This document shows, in pieces, positions 1 through 7,954 of a stretch of 64,000 nucleotides of DNA (within the stretch, counting starts at the first letter, position 1; the number at the start of each line of letters is the position of its first letter). The translations under genes were made by a program, and so were the position numbers. The DNA comes from JAFDWI01 sp964449375 (lineage in GTDB: Bacteria > Actinomycetota > Acidimicrobiia > Acidimicrobiales > Iamiaceae). The stretch lies in the NCBI GenBank assembly GCA_964449375.1, contig CAYVAS010000005.1, positions 8,670 through 72,669 on the forward strand. Direction: 5' to 3'. The notes below the pieces were generated by a model. The model was given only the letters and a program-made list of their open reading frames with translations, was not told the DNA's origin and ran no database searches.

Positions 1-1
1 C

Positions 2-1270
2 GACAAGGCCGGAATCGTCGAGATCGCGGTGAACGCGGCCCGGCTGTGCCGCAAGCTCGAACAGACCATTCCCGACACCGTGGTGCGCTACGAGTACTCC
101 CCGGAGTCCTACACGGGCACCGAGGTGGAATTCGCGGTGGAGATCTGCGACGCGGTGGCCGAGGTGATCGAGCCGACGCCGGAGCGTCCCATGATCATGA
201 ACCTGCCGGCCACCGTGGAGATGTACACGCCCAACCTGTACGCCGACACCATCGAATGGTTCCTGCGCCACGTGAAGAACCGTGAGTCGATCGTGCTGTC
301 GCTGCACCCCCACAACGACCGGGGGTGCGCGGTGGCCGCCGCCGAGCTCGGGGTGCTGGCCGGCGCGGACCGTGTGGAGGGCTGTCTGTTCGGCAACGGC
401 GAACGCACCGGCAACGTCGACCTGATCACGCTGGCACTCAACCTGTTCAGCCAGGGCATCGACCCGGGTCTGGACATCTCCGACATCGACGCGGTCCGCC
501 GCACCGTGGAGTACTGCAACCGCCTCGGCGTGCACGAACGGCACCCCTACGGCGGCGACCTCGTCTACACCGCGTTCTCCGGGTCGCACCAGGACGCGAT
601 CAAGAAGGGTTTCGCCGCGCTCTATGCGGACGCCGAGGCCGCCGGTCGGGGTCGGGACTACGAGCGTTGGGAGGTGCCGTACCTACCGATCGACCCGGCC
701 CACGTGGGCCGTGACTATCAGGCGGTGATCCGGGTCAACAGCCAGTCGGGCAAGGGCGGCGTGGCCTACATCATGGAGACCGAGCACGGGTTCTCGCTGC
801 CCCGCCGCCTGCAGATCGAGTTCTCACGGCACATCCAGACCATCGCCGAGGACACCGGCTCGGAGGTCTCCCCTGCGGAGCTGTGGCAGACCTTCAACGA
901 GGTCTACCTGCCCGAGGATCCCGCCCTGGTGCTCCGCAGCCACGAGACCTCCAACGACGAAGACGGTGTCACCACCATCAGCGCGCAGCTGCTCGTCGAC
1001 GGCGAGCCGGTCACGGTCACCGGTGAGGGCAACGGCCCGATCGCCGCGTTCGTGGATGCGCTCGCCAGGGGCACCGGCATCGAACTCGACGTGGTGGACT
1101 ACTCCGAGCACGCCATGGGCGCGGGCTCCGACGCCACCGCGGTGGCCTATGTGGAGGCCCGGGACCCCGACGGCCGGGTCCGCTGGGGCATCGGGGTGAA
1201 CCCGAACATCTCCACCGCGTCGCTCCAGGCGGTGTTGCGCGCCGCCGAGCGCGCCCGCCGGGACGCTTGA
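2..1270 (+). CDS. leuA: 2-isopropylmalate synthase, C-terminal part (5' truncated by window)
   Basis: This enzyme condenses acetyl-CoA with 2-oxoisovalerate, the first committed step of leucine synthesis in the cytoplasm. The reading frame is open from base 2, so the N-terminal part of the catalytic barrel lies outside the window. The visible part has the barrel metal-binding motif LHPHNDRG and the following NGERTGNVDL segment, both diagnostic of the family. The last ~120 residues form the LeuA regulatory/dimerisation domain (SAQLLVDGEPVTVTGEGNGP, then EHAMGAGSDA), where leucine feedback acts in characterised homologues. The length and the SHQDAIKKG segment fit the long actinobacterial LeuA type. 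The GTG at base 29 is internal and not the true start. Confidence 0.95.
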   Translation, partial: DKAGIVEIAVNAARLCRKLEQTIPDTVVRYEYSPESYTGTEVEFAVEICDAVAEVIEPTPERPMIMNLPATVEMYTPNLYADTIEWFLRHVKNRESIVLSLHPHNDRGCAVAAAELGVLAGADRVEGCLFGNGERTGNVDLITLALNLFSQGIDPGLDISDIDAVRRTVEYCNRLGVHERHPYGGDLVYTAFSGSHQDAIKKGFAALYADAEAAGRGRDYERWEVPYLPIDPAHVGRDYQAVIRVNSQSGKGGVAYIMETEHGFSLPRRLQIEFSRHIQTIAEDTGSEVSPAELWQTFNEVYLPEDPALVLRSHETSNDEDGVTTISAQLLVDGEPVTVTGEGNGPIAAFVDALARGTGIELDVVDYSEHAMGAGSDATAVAYVEARDPDGRVRWGIGVNPNISTASLQAVLRAAERARRDA

Positions 1271-1349
1271 AGGCCAGGGTCGGTCCGTCGGCGGGACTCC
1301 CGTCACGGTCCGGACTGGCGCATCCGGGTCGGCGGGCCGCCGGCTGGGG

Positions 1350-1625
1350 TCAGCGGCGGCGCGCCCGGATCCAGGGTCTGGGGTTGCGGCCGGTGCCCAC
1401 GGCCACCCAGATGAGCAGGGCCGCGCACAGCGCTCCCATGATGAGCCCGGGCGTGTAGCTCTCGCCCCACAGCCAGCGGCCCAGGACCCCGCCGATGAGC
1501 GCACCGCCCAGGCCGCAAAGCATCGTGAGCAGGCAGCCGATGGGTTGGCGACCGGGAACGAGCAGACGCCCGAGCAGGCCCATCACGAGCCCTTCGATCG
1601 CCATGACGATCACATAGCCCAGCAT
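1350..1625 (-). CDS. GlsB/YeaQ/YmgE-family small membrane protein
   Basis: A 91-residue protein with three hydrophobic glycine-rich segments (MLGYVIVMAIEGLVMGLLGR, then LLTMLCGLGGALIGGVLG, then GLIMGALCAALLIWVAVG), the pattern of the transglycosylase-associated (GlsB/YeaQ) family of stress-linked inner-membrane proteins. A longer frame exists upstream, but the ATG at 1625 is preceded by AGGAGA at a good distance and starts exactly where the first membrane segment begins, so I chose it. It lies alone between leuA (same-side end) and the divergent surface-protein gene. The molecular function of the family is not established. Confidence 0.8.
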   Translation of the reverse strand: MLGYVIVMAIEGLVMGLLGRLLVPGRQPIGCLLTMLCGLGGALIGGVLGRWLWGESYTPGLIMGALCAALLIWVAVGTGRNPRPWIRARRR

Positions 1626-1808
1626 CGAGGTCTCCTGTTCTGCCACTGACCGGGCCCCCGGGCACCGAGGCCGTCCCGGCGCGGCCGTATCCACGTTAGC
1701 GACGCGGTTTCCGGGCGGGGTTTGAGATCGCGAGCTTCCGGGCACTGGCTCTCCCCGCATGGGTCGTCACCGCGGTCGCGGTGGCGACGTGGCGTGAGGA
1801 GGCCCCCG

Positions 1809-4601
1809 GTGCACAACTCGACGATCGACGACCCATCGACGGCAGCGGCCGGTGCCACAGGGCGCGGGCCCGGCCAGCGGACCCGGCGGTGGCTGGCAGT
1901 GGCCGGGGTGTTGGTGACGATCGCGGTGTGCGTGCTGGTCACCCGGTCTCAGGACGCCTCCGCCGACGCCGGCTTCGGGGTGGGCCTGGCCAACGTGACC
2001 ACCAACGGGTTCACCCACCCGTGGTTGGGCGGGTACCTCACCGACGTGGGTACCGCCTGGTGCATCGAGAGCGGCCGGGCCTACCCGCGGGCCGCGGGCC
2101 ACACCCCGGCCGGGGATCTGCCTGCGGCGCGCGGGGTGTCTCCTGCCGATCGCCGGGCGCTGGCCTACTCGGTGTGGGCCTACACCGCGACGACCGACCC
2201 CACCTGGGGAGCGGGGCTGGCCGCGGTGGTGCACGGGCTCTCCGGCGACGACTACGCGTCCCGCGACGTGGCCTCGATGTCGATCTCGTCGTCTCCCGCC
2301 AAAGCGGTGGCCGTGTTCATCGCCGACGAGGCCCGACGGCGGGCCCACTGGGTGTCGGATCCCGATGTGGACCCGTGGCGGATCTCCATCGAGCTCGACC
2401 ACCTCGACGGTGTGAACTGGAAGGCGACCACGACCGTGACCACCGCCGAGGGCGAACCGATCGCGGACCATCGGGTGGGCCTGGTGCCCTACAACGTGAC
2501 CGAGGGGCCCGCCACCGAGCACGTGCACACCACCGACGCCACCGGCACCATCGTGACCCGCTGGACCCAGGCCGACCCGGCCGTGCCCGTCACGATCGAT
2601 GCGCAGACCACCGCGCCCACGATGTACCGCGTCTGGAAGGGGCCGGAATATCTCGCCGGCAGCGTGCCCCAACGCGTCATCACCTCCACCGGCACGATCT
2701 ACCGGGGTCGAGGCCAGGCCGGGCTGCCCACCGGCGAGATCCGGGTGGTCAAGACGACCGACAACCCCGCCTACCAGACCGCCACCGGCGCGGTGTTCGA
2801 CGTCATCGAGCCGGGCGATTCGGCATCGGTGGGCACCCTGACGGTGGGCGCCGACGGTCGCTCCGACCCCTTGGAGGTGCCCGTGGGCGACTACGTGGTG
2901 ACCGAGGGTTCCGCGCCCGCGGGCGTGGCGGTCGACCCCACCCCCTACCCGGTACGGGTCACCGCCGACACCGTCGCCGAGCTGCGGCTCACCGACCCGG
3001 TGCAAAGACTGGCCGCACTCGATCTGATCAAGGTCGACGTGGCCACCGGCGAACCTCTCGCGGGCGCCGAGCTGCTGGTCGAACGCGACGACGACGGGGA
3101 CGGGACCTACGAGACGACGCTGGGCACGGTCACCAGCGCGCTCGAACCGGTGTCGATGGAGGGGCTGGCCGCGGGTGACTACCGGATCACCGAGGTCGAG
3201 CCCCCACCGGGCTATGAACTTCCCGAGTTCACCGTCCAGCTCGTCTCGGTCGGCTGGGATCAGACGGCGGCGGTCACCTTCGCCGACCATCGCAGCGTCG
3301 CGGTGACCACGCTGACCCACGCCGTGGACCCGACCGGCGAGCTGCCCGCGGCGCCCGAGGGGCTCGGTGACGCGGCGCACGCGGTGGCCTCGATCGGCCA
3401 CGGCATCGCCGACGCGGTGACCGTGACGGGCCTGGCACCGGGCGAGGAGGCGACGGTCTCGGTCGCGCTCTACGGACCGGCCGCGCCCGACGCCCCAACG
3501 AGCTGCACGGCCGCGGAGGAGGTGTTCCGCGATTCGTGGACCACCTCCGGGTCGGGCACCACGACCTCGTCGGAGTTCACGCCCCGGGTGGCGGGTCGCT
3601 ACACCTGGGTGGCCACGGTGGAGGTGCCCGGGTTCGGGTCGGTGACCGGCCCCTGCGGAGAGGTCGGCGAGACCGCGGTCATCACCCCCACCGTCGACAC
3701 CGAAGCCCGGGCGTCGGGCGCGGCGCCGGGCGGCGAGGCGACCGACCGGATCACGCTCACCGGCCTGGCCGAGGGCACCGAGGCGGCTGTGATCACCGCC
3801 CTGTACGGACCCTTCGCCTCGACCGACGCGCTGGTCGCGGCGTGTACCGCCGACGATCTTGGCGACCCCGTGGGGGCCGTGCGCGACACCGTGGTGGCCG
3901 GGCCGGCGCGCGCGACGGTGCTCGAGTCCGGGGTGATCGCGCTGCCCGAAGGCGACGACGCCGCCGGGCTCTACACGTTCATCTCGACCCTGGCGATCGC
4001 GGGCTTCCCGCCGATCTCCCACGACTGCGGCGCGCCCGCCGAGACCTTCCGACTCGATCCGCCGCCCACGACGACGACCACGACGACGGTGCCCCCGACG
4101 TCGACGACCGCACCGACCACCACGACGGCACCTTCCACGACGAACGCGCCGACCACGACGGCTGCACCCACCACCACGACGGCGCCGACCACCACGGCCG
4201 TGCCGTCCACCGTCCCTCCGTCCACGACCACGACCGTCGGGCCGACCACGACGTCCACGATTCTGCCGTCCAGAGAGCCGCCGCCCACGGCCCCGGCCAC
4301 CAGTCCATCGACCACGACGATCGTGGCCATGTCCACCACGACGACGACCACGGCACCGACCACCACGGTGCCACCGACAACGGCGTCCACGACCACGGTC
4401 CCCGGTTCCCTCCCGGCTCCCCCGGCACCCGACGCCCCAGCTCCGGCCCGCACCGGGGGTCGGGGCTCCACGGGCACCGCCGAGCTGCCCCGGACCGGTG
4501 CCAGACTCCGGCGGAACGCGGGGATCGGTGGAGCGCTGATCCTGACCGGCGGCGCGGCCCTGCTGCTGGTGGCCCGTCACCGTCTGGGACACCGACCCTG
4601 A
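1809..4601 (+). CDS. LPXTG-type cell-surface protein with CnaB/SpaA-like domains
   Basis: A 930-residue exported surface protein. The GTG at 1809 is chosen because a perfect AGGAGG lies at 1797-1802. A signal/transmembrane segment spans about residues 28-45. An N-terminal domain of ~270 residues carries a WCIESG cysteine motif and resembles the Cys-containing N-terminal (thioester-type) domains of Gram-positive pili. Two SpaA/CnaB-like beta domains follow (starting near IRVVKTTDNPAY and LDLIKVDVATGEPL, with the usual DY.VTE / DYRITE strand). Two related ~115-residue modules containing VTGLAPGEEATVSVALYGP-like sequence come next. A long Thr/Pro-rich stalk leads to LPRTG at residues 893-897, a hydrophobic helix and a basic tail, the classic sortase sorting signal. 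No sortase gene is present in the window. A role in adhesion is inference. Confidence 0.82.
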   Translation: MHNSTIDDPSTAAAGATGRGPGQRTRRWLAVAGVLVTIAVCVLVTRSQDASADAGFGVGLANVTTNGFTHPWLGGYLTDVGTAWCIESGRAYPRAAGHTPAGDLPAARGVSPADRRALAYSVWAYTATTDPTWGAGLAAVVHGLSGDDYASRDVASMSISSSPAKAVAVFIADEARRRAHWVSDPDVDPWRISIELDHLDGVNWKATTTVTTAEGEPIADHRVGLVPYNVTEGPATEHVHTTDATGTIVTRWTQADPAVPVTIDAQTTAPTMYRVWKGPEYLAGSVPQRVITSTGTIYRGRGQAGLPTGEIRVVKTTDNPAYQTATGAVFDVIEPGDSASVGTLTVGADGRSDPLEVPVGDYVVTEGSAPAGVAVDPTPYPVRVTADTVAELRLTDPVQRLAALDLIKVDVATGEPLAGAELLVERDDDGDGTYETTLGTVTSALEPVSMEGLAAGDYRITEVEPPPGYELPEFTVQLVSVGWDQTAAVTFADHRSVAVTTLTHAVDPTGELPAAPEGLGDAAHAVASIGHGIADAVTVTGLAPGEEATVSVALYGPAAPDAPTSCTAAEEVFRDSWTTSGSGTTTSSEFTPRVAGRYTWVATVEVPGFGSVTGPCGEVGETAVITPTVDTEARASGAAPGGEATDRITLTGLAEGTEAAVITALYGPFASTDALVAACTADDLGDPVGAVRDTVVAGPARATVLESGVIALPEGDDAAGLYTFISTLAIAGFPPISHDCGAPAETFRLDPPPTTTTTTTVPPTSTTAPTTTTAPSTTNAPTTTAAPTTTTAPTTTAVPSTVPPSTTTTVGPTTTSTILPSREPPPTAPATSPSTTTIVAMSTTTTTTAPTTTVPPTTASTTTVPGSLPAPPAPDAPAPARTGGRGSTGTAELPRTGARLRRNAGIGGALILTGGAALLLVARHRLGHRP

Positions 4602-4626
4602 CCGGAGCAGCCGCTCCCGGGAGCTC

Positions 4627-4632
4627 TAGCAT
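4627..4632 (+). promoter_or_regulatory. candidate -10 element (TAGCAT) of a leaderless transcript
   Basis: TAGCAT lies 8 bases before a GTG at 4641. The spacing matches other TAGNNT elements in this window that sit just ahead of start codons. No convincing -35 hexamer is visible. Confidence 0.35.
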
Positions 4633-4640
4633 TGGGAGCT

Positions 4641-4724
4641 GTGAACCAGGCCGAGGGCACCTGCTCCCCACCACGGCGTCGCCGTCCGAGTACCCCGGGC
4701 GCAGCGACGCCGGCGACGCCATGA
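4641..4724 (+). CDS. possible 27-residue leader ORF coupled to the LRV gene
   Basis: A short GTG-started frame whose TGA overlaps the ATG of the next gene as ATGA (4721-4724). The downstream gene has no Shine-Dalgarno sequence of its own, while this small frame starts 8 bases after a TAGCAT -10 candidate, so ribosomes loading on it could deliver translation to the downstream start. The product is Pro/Arg/Thr-rich and has no recognisable family. It may be only a non-functional frame in a leader; confidence is low. Confidence 0.3.
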   Translation: MNQAEGTCSPPRRRRPSTPGAATPATP

Positions 4725-5980
4725 GCGATCGCCGCAGCGTCTGGTGCGAGGTCGTCTTCGACGACGGGCTGTGCGGCAACCCGCCGACTTCCGGACTGGA
4801 GATCTGTGGGTCGTGCCTGCGTACCCTGCTGGACGAACCCGACCCACGTCGCCGCCGCACCCTGGCGGGACATCCCGGCCTGGCCGCGGGCGTGGTCCGG
4901 CAGCTCGCCGAGGACCCCGACGACCAGGTCCGTGCTCAGGTGGCCGCCCGGGAGGACTTGGACGCCGCGACCACCAACCGTCTGGCCGACCCCGACCGTG
5001 AGTCCTCGGCGAACGTCCTGCGTTCCATGGCGGCCACCGGTGGCGGCGCCGTCCACGCCTGGGAACTGTTGGGCACCGACGACCCGGCCACGCTGTCGAT
5101 CCTCGCCGCGAACCCACGGGTCGATCCCGACATCCTCGAGCACCTGGCGCGCCACCCCGACCCGGACGTCTCCTGGACCGCCTCGGCGACGCTGGCAGGT
5201 CAGCCGCCCGCCGAGGTCAGCCGTGCCCGGGTCGCCGAGGCCCGGGTCTTCGAAGGCCTCCCCATCAGCGAACCCGAACCCCGCCTGACTCGACCGACCG
5301 GACCAGCGGCGGTCGCTCCGACCATGGCGACCCCCGCCGCCGCGGGCGCCACCGTCGCCACGGCCGGCGAAGAGCTGCCTCCCCGTCCCCCGGCCGTCGA
5401 CCCCGACGCCACCCGCCGCCGCCGCACCGCGCTCGCGGTGGGCGCCGGGGTGTTGGCGGTCGCGGCCGTGGTCCTGCTGGTGGTGGTGCTGTCCGAAGGC
5501 GACGCGGACACCCCGGCGACGGCCATCGGCCCCGGGCCGGCCACCGTGACCACTTCGACGTTGGCGGCCACGACCACCGCCTCCTCGTCGACCAGCACCT
5601 CGACGACGACCACCACGACCGTCGCCCCGACCACCACGGTGCCGCCGACCACCACGGTGCCGCCGACCCAACCGCCTCGGACCGTGCCCCCGGCAACCGC
5701 CGCCCCGCCGCCGGCCGGGCCCATCTCCCAGAACTTCACGATCCGCCCCGGCGCCGGGCGCTTCTGCCACTCGGTCGCGGTGACGGTCAACTTCTCGCCC
5801 GCTCCCGGCGACGTGATCGTCGCCGACGACACCGGTGCCCGGATCGGCGCCTGGAGCGGTCCCTCGGGCCAGACCAAGGACCTGACCCTTCCCCGACCCA
5901 CCACGTCGCTGCTGGTGACGGTGACCGCCACCGGCAGTTCGCTGAGCGTGTCGGGCTCGGCATCCGGAGGTTCCTGCTGA
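4721..5980 (+). CDS. Cys-cluster LRV-repeat transmembrane protein, copy 1
   Basis: A 419-residue protein. The N-terminus has four cysteines at 9, 18, 29 and 32 (the last two as CGSC), followed by helical repeats of the type HPGLAAGVVRQLAEDPDDQV and NPRVDPDILEHLARHPDPDV, which resemble leucine-rich-repeat-variant (LRV) units. Characterised LRV protein carries an N-terminal Fe-S cluster, so the cysteines may bind Fe-S or zinc. A single membrane helix lies near residues 235-257 (LAVGAGVLAVAAVVLLVVVL), followed by a Thr/Pro-rich linker and a ~80-residue C-terminal domain with cysteines at RFCHS and at the extreme C-terminus, probably a disulfide on the outside. The next gene is a paralogue with the same layout. 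A sensor or signal-transfer role is inference. Confidence 0.75.
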   Translation: MSDRRSVWCEVVFDDGLCGNPPTSGLEICGSCLRTLLDEPDPRRRRTLAGHPGLAAGVVRQLAEDPDDQVRAQVAAREDLDAATTNRLADPDRESSANVLRSMAATGGGAVHAWELLGTDDPATLSILAANPRVDPDILEHLARHPDPDVSWTASATLAGQPPAEVSRARVAEARVFEGLPISEPEPRLTRPTGPAAVAPTMATPAAAGATVATAGEELPPRPPAVDPDATRRRRTALAVGAGVLAVAAVVLLVVVLSEGDADTPATAIGPGPATVTTSTLAATTTASSSTSTSTTTTTTVAPTTTVPPTTTVPPTQPPRTVPPATAAPPPAGPISQNFTIRPGAGRFCHSVAVTVNFSPAPGDVIVADDTGARIGAWSGPSGQTKDLTLPRPTTSLLVTVTATGSSLSVSGSASGGSC

Positions 5981-7128
5981 CCACCGGCGCTCCGATCGAC
6001 GAAACCGCCCGGTGCAGCGTCCGCTACGACTCGGGTCGCTGCCCGAACGCCGCGGTGGGCGGCCTGCCCCTGTGCGGGCCGTGTTTCGGGTTGGTGCTCT
6101 CCGAGACCGACCCGGGCCGGCGCCGCTCGTTGGCCGCGCTCGCCCGGCTGCCCGACGAAGTCGTCGAACGCCTCGCCCGTGACCCCGACGCCGGGGTCCG
6201 GGCACGGATCGCGAGCCGCACCGACCTGGACCCGGACCGGGCCGCCCGCTTCGCGGACCCGGCGGTCGAATCCTCACCGGTGGTGTGGCGGGCGCTGGCC
6301 GGCAGTCGCACCGGCGCCGACCACGCCGCGGCTCTCGCCGCCTCCGGCGACCGGCTGACCGGGCTGATCCTGGCGACCAACCCGCGCACCCCGGACGAGG
6401 TGATGGACCAGCTCGCCCGGTCCGCGGACCCCGAGATCGCCGCGGCGGTCGCCGCGACCCGGGCCGGCCGCTCACCGGAGGGTTCGGTCATCGACCAGGT
6501 GCTCGAGGCCCGGACCATCACCTCCCGGCCTCTGGAGACCGCCCCTCCGGGCACGCAGTGGCCCGGGCGGGCGAACGTGGCGAGCTCTGCGGCGTCCGCT
6601 CCCGCGGCGGCGACCGCCGCGACCTCCCCGACCGCGTCGGGTGGCGACGATGCGCCCGCCGGTCGTCGGGGTCTGGTCATCGGGTTCTTCGTGGTCCTGG
6701 CCCTGGTGGTGGCTGCGGTCGTGATCATCGGCCTCGGCGGCGACGACCAGGCGACCACCGATCCCACGACCGGGCCAACCACCACCGTCGCCGGCACCGC
6801 ACAGTCGTCCACGACCGACGCCCCGGCGCCGTCGACCACCCCGGGACCACCGGTGTCCGAGACCGTCGTGTTGGAGGTCACCATGCGGGCCGACCAGGGA
6901 CGGTTCTGCGATTCGGCCGACATGCGCCTCACCTATGAGGGTGCCGACGCGCACGTGGTCGTCACCGACGACGCCGACCGTGAGATCTTCGGCGGATCGT
7001 GGCCCTCGGGCCAGACCAAGACCCTCGATCTGATCGCGCCCACCGAGACGCTCAGCGCGCTCGTGATCACCCTGGGCGACCCGGCGACGTTCTCCCCCTC
7101 GGGCACCGTGGACGGCACCTTCTGTTGA
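5977..7128 (+). CDS. Cys-cluster LRV-repeat transmembrane protein, copy 2 (CTG start)
   Basis: A 383-residue paralogue of the preceding gene with the same order: four cysteines (13, 22, 33, 36, identical spacing to copy 1), LRV-like helical repeats, one membrane helix (LVIGFFVVLALVVAAVVIIGLG), a Thr/Pro-rich linker, and a C-terminal domain with GRFCDS, the shared SGQTK motif and a final Cys. No ATG/GTG/TTG lies early enough: the first GTG (6055) would delete two of the four conserved cysteines. CTG at 5977 has GGAGG at 5966-5970 and overlaps the upstream stop as CTGA, so I place the start there. The two genes are probably translationally coupled and may form a hetero-pair. Confidence 0.72.
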   Translation: MTTGAPIDETARCSVRYDSGRCPNAAVGGLPLCGPCFGLVLSETDPGRRRSLAALARLPDEVVERLARDPDAGVRARIASRTDLDPDRAARFADPAVESSPVVWRALAGSRTGADHAAALAASGDRLTGLILATNPRTPDEVMDQLARSADPEIAAAVAATRAGRSPEGSVIDQVLEARTITSRPLETAPPGTQWPGRANVASSAASAPAAATAATSPTASGGDDAPAGRRGLVIGFFVVLALVVAAVVIIGLGGDDQATTDPTTGPTTTVAGTAQSSTTDAPAPSTTPGPPVSETVVLEVTMRADQGRFCDSADMRLTYEGADAHVVVTDDADREIFGGSWPSGQTKTLDLIAPTETLSALVITLGDPATFSPSGTVDGTFC

Positions 7129-7164
7129 GCGGTGTCGCCCCCCACCCGTACCGGGGCGGCGCGC

Positions 7165-7911
7165 TCAGCGGGCCGCTGGTCGGGTGAGCCGCCGCCGGAG
7201 CAGGTCGTGGACCCGTTCCCAGTGGCGTTCGGACGCGGTTCGGTCGTAACGGTCCCCGGGCGGTGCGAATCCGTGCACCGCGTCGGTCACGACGTCGATC
7301 GTGAAGGGCACGTCGGCCTCCTCGAGCGCCGCCAGGAAGGTGGCGCGATCCTCCGTCGGGGCGGTGGGATCGTCTTCGACCCAGGCCAGGTGGATCTCGG
7401 CGCGGACCCGGTCCAGACCCCGGTGCGGAGAATCCTCACCGTCTCGCACCATCCAGGCCCCGTGGATCGAGGCCACCGCCCGCACCCGTTCGGGAAAGGC
7501 GCGGGCGACCGCCACGGCCATGCCGCCGCTCATGCAGAACCCGACCGCTCCGACCGCGGTGGTGTCGACCGTCGGGTCGGCCTCGGCGGCGGCGAACATC
7601 GCCGCCGCGTCGGTGACGATGCCCGACGGGGTGACCGTGTCCATCAGTTCGCGGCGGGCGTGCAGGTCCTCGTCGCTCATCGTGAACTCGCGGTAGGGGC
7701 CGCCCCGGTAGTAGAGGTAGGGCATCATCACGTGGTAGCCGGCCGTGGCCAGGCGCGAGGCCATGTCGTGCAGTGCAGGGCGGATGCCGGGCGCGTCCAT
7801 CAGGTACAGCACCAACGGGTGGGGGCCGCCGAGTTCGGGCCGCACCACGAAGGTGGGCATGGTCCCGTCGGCGGTCTCGATGTCGATACGCGTCTCGATC
7901 ACGGGCCCCAT
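7165..7911 (-). CDS. dienelactone hydrolase family protein
   Basis: A 248-residue alpha/beta hydrolase. The nucleophile motif GFCMSGG places Cys126 as the catalytic residue, characteristic of dienelactone hydrolases rather than Ser hydrolases. A catalytic His is visible in the C-terminal segment AVHGFAPPG, and an acidic residue lies in AWVEDDP before it. Members hydrolyse dienelactones in chlorocatechol breakdown, but many homologues have other ester substrates, so the substrate is unknown. There is no signal peptide, so it should be cytoplasmic. It lies 43 bases downstream of, and on the same strand as, a lipoprotein hydrolase gene. Confidence 0.85.
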   Translation of the reverse strand: MGPVIETRIDIETADGTMPTFVVRPELGGPHPLVLYLMDAPGIRPALHDMASRLATAGYHVMMPYLYYRGGPYREFTMSDEDLHARRELMDTVTPSGIVTDAAAMFAAAEADPTVDTTAVGAVGFCMSGGMAVAVARAFPERVRAVASIHGAWMVRDGEDSPHRGLDRVRAEIHLAWVEDDPTAPTEDRATFLAALEEADVPFTIDVVTDAVHGFAPPGDRYDRTASERHWERVHDLLRRRLTRPAAR

Positions 7912-7954
7912 CCTGGCATCGCCGGTCCGGCGATGGCAGTCGGACCCGGCGGGT

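Noticed and set aside
1767..4592. 941-residue frame antisense to the surface protein
   Set aside because: Shadow of a very GC-rich gene; His/Arg/Gly-rich composition, no domains, and the sense frame has a signal peptide, CnaB domains and LPRTG.
4577..6475. 632-residue minus-strand frame across both LRV genes
   Set aside because: Arg/Gly-rich shadow without motifs; the plus strand has two paralogous proteins with conserved cysteines.
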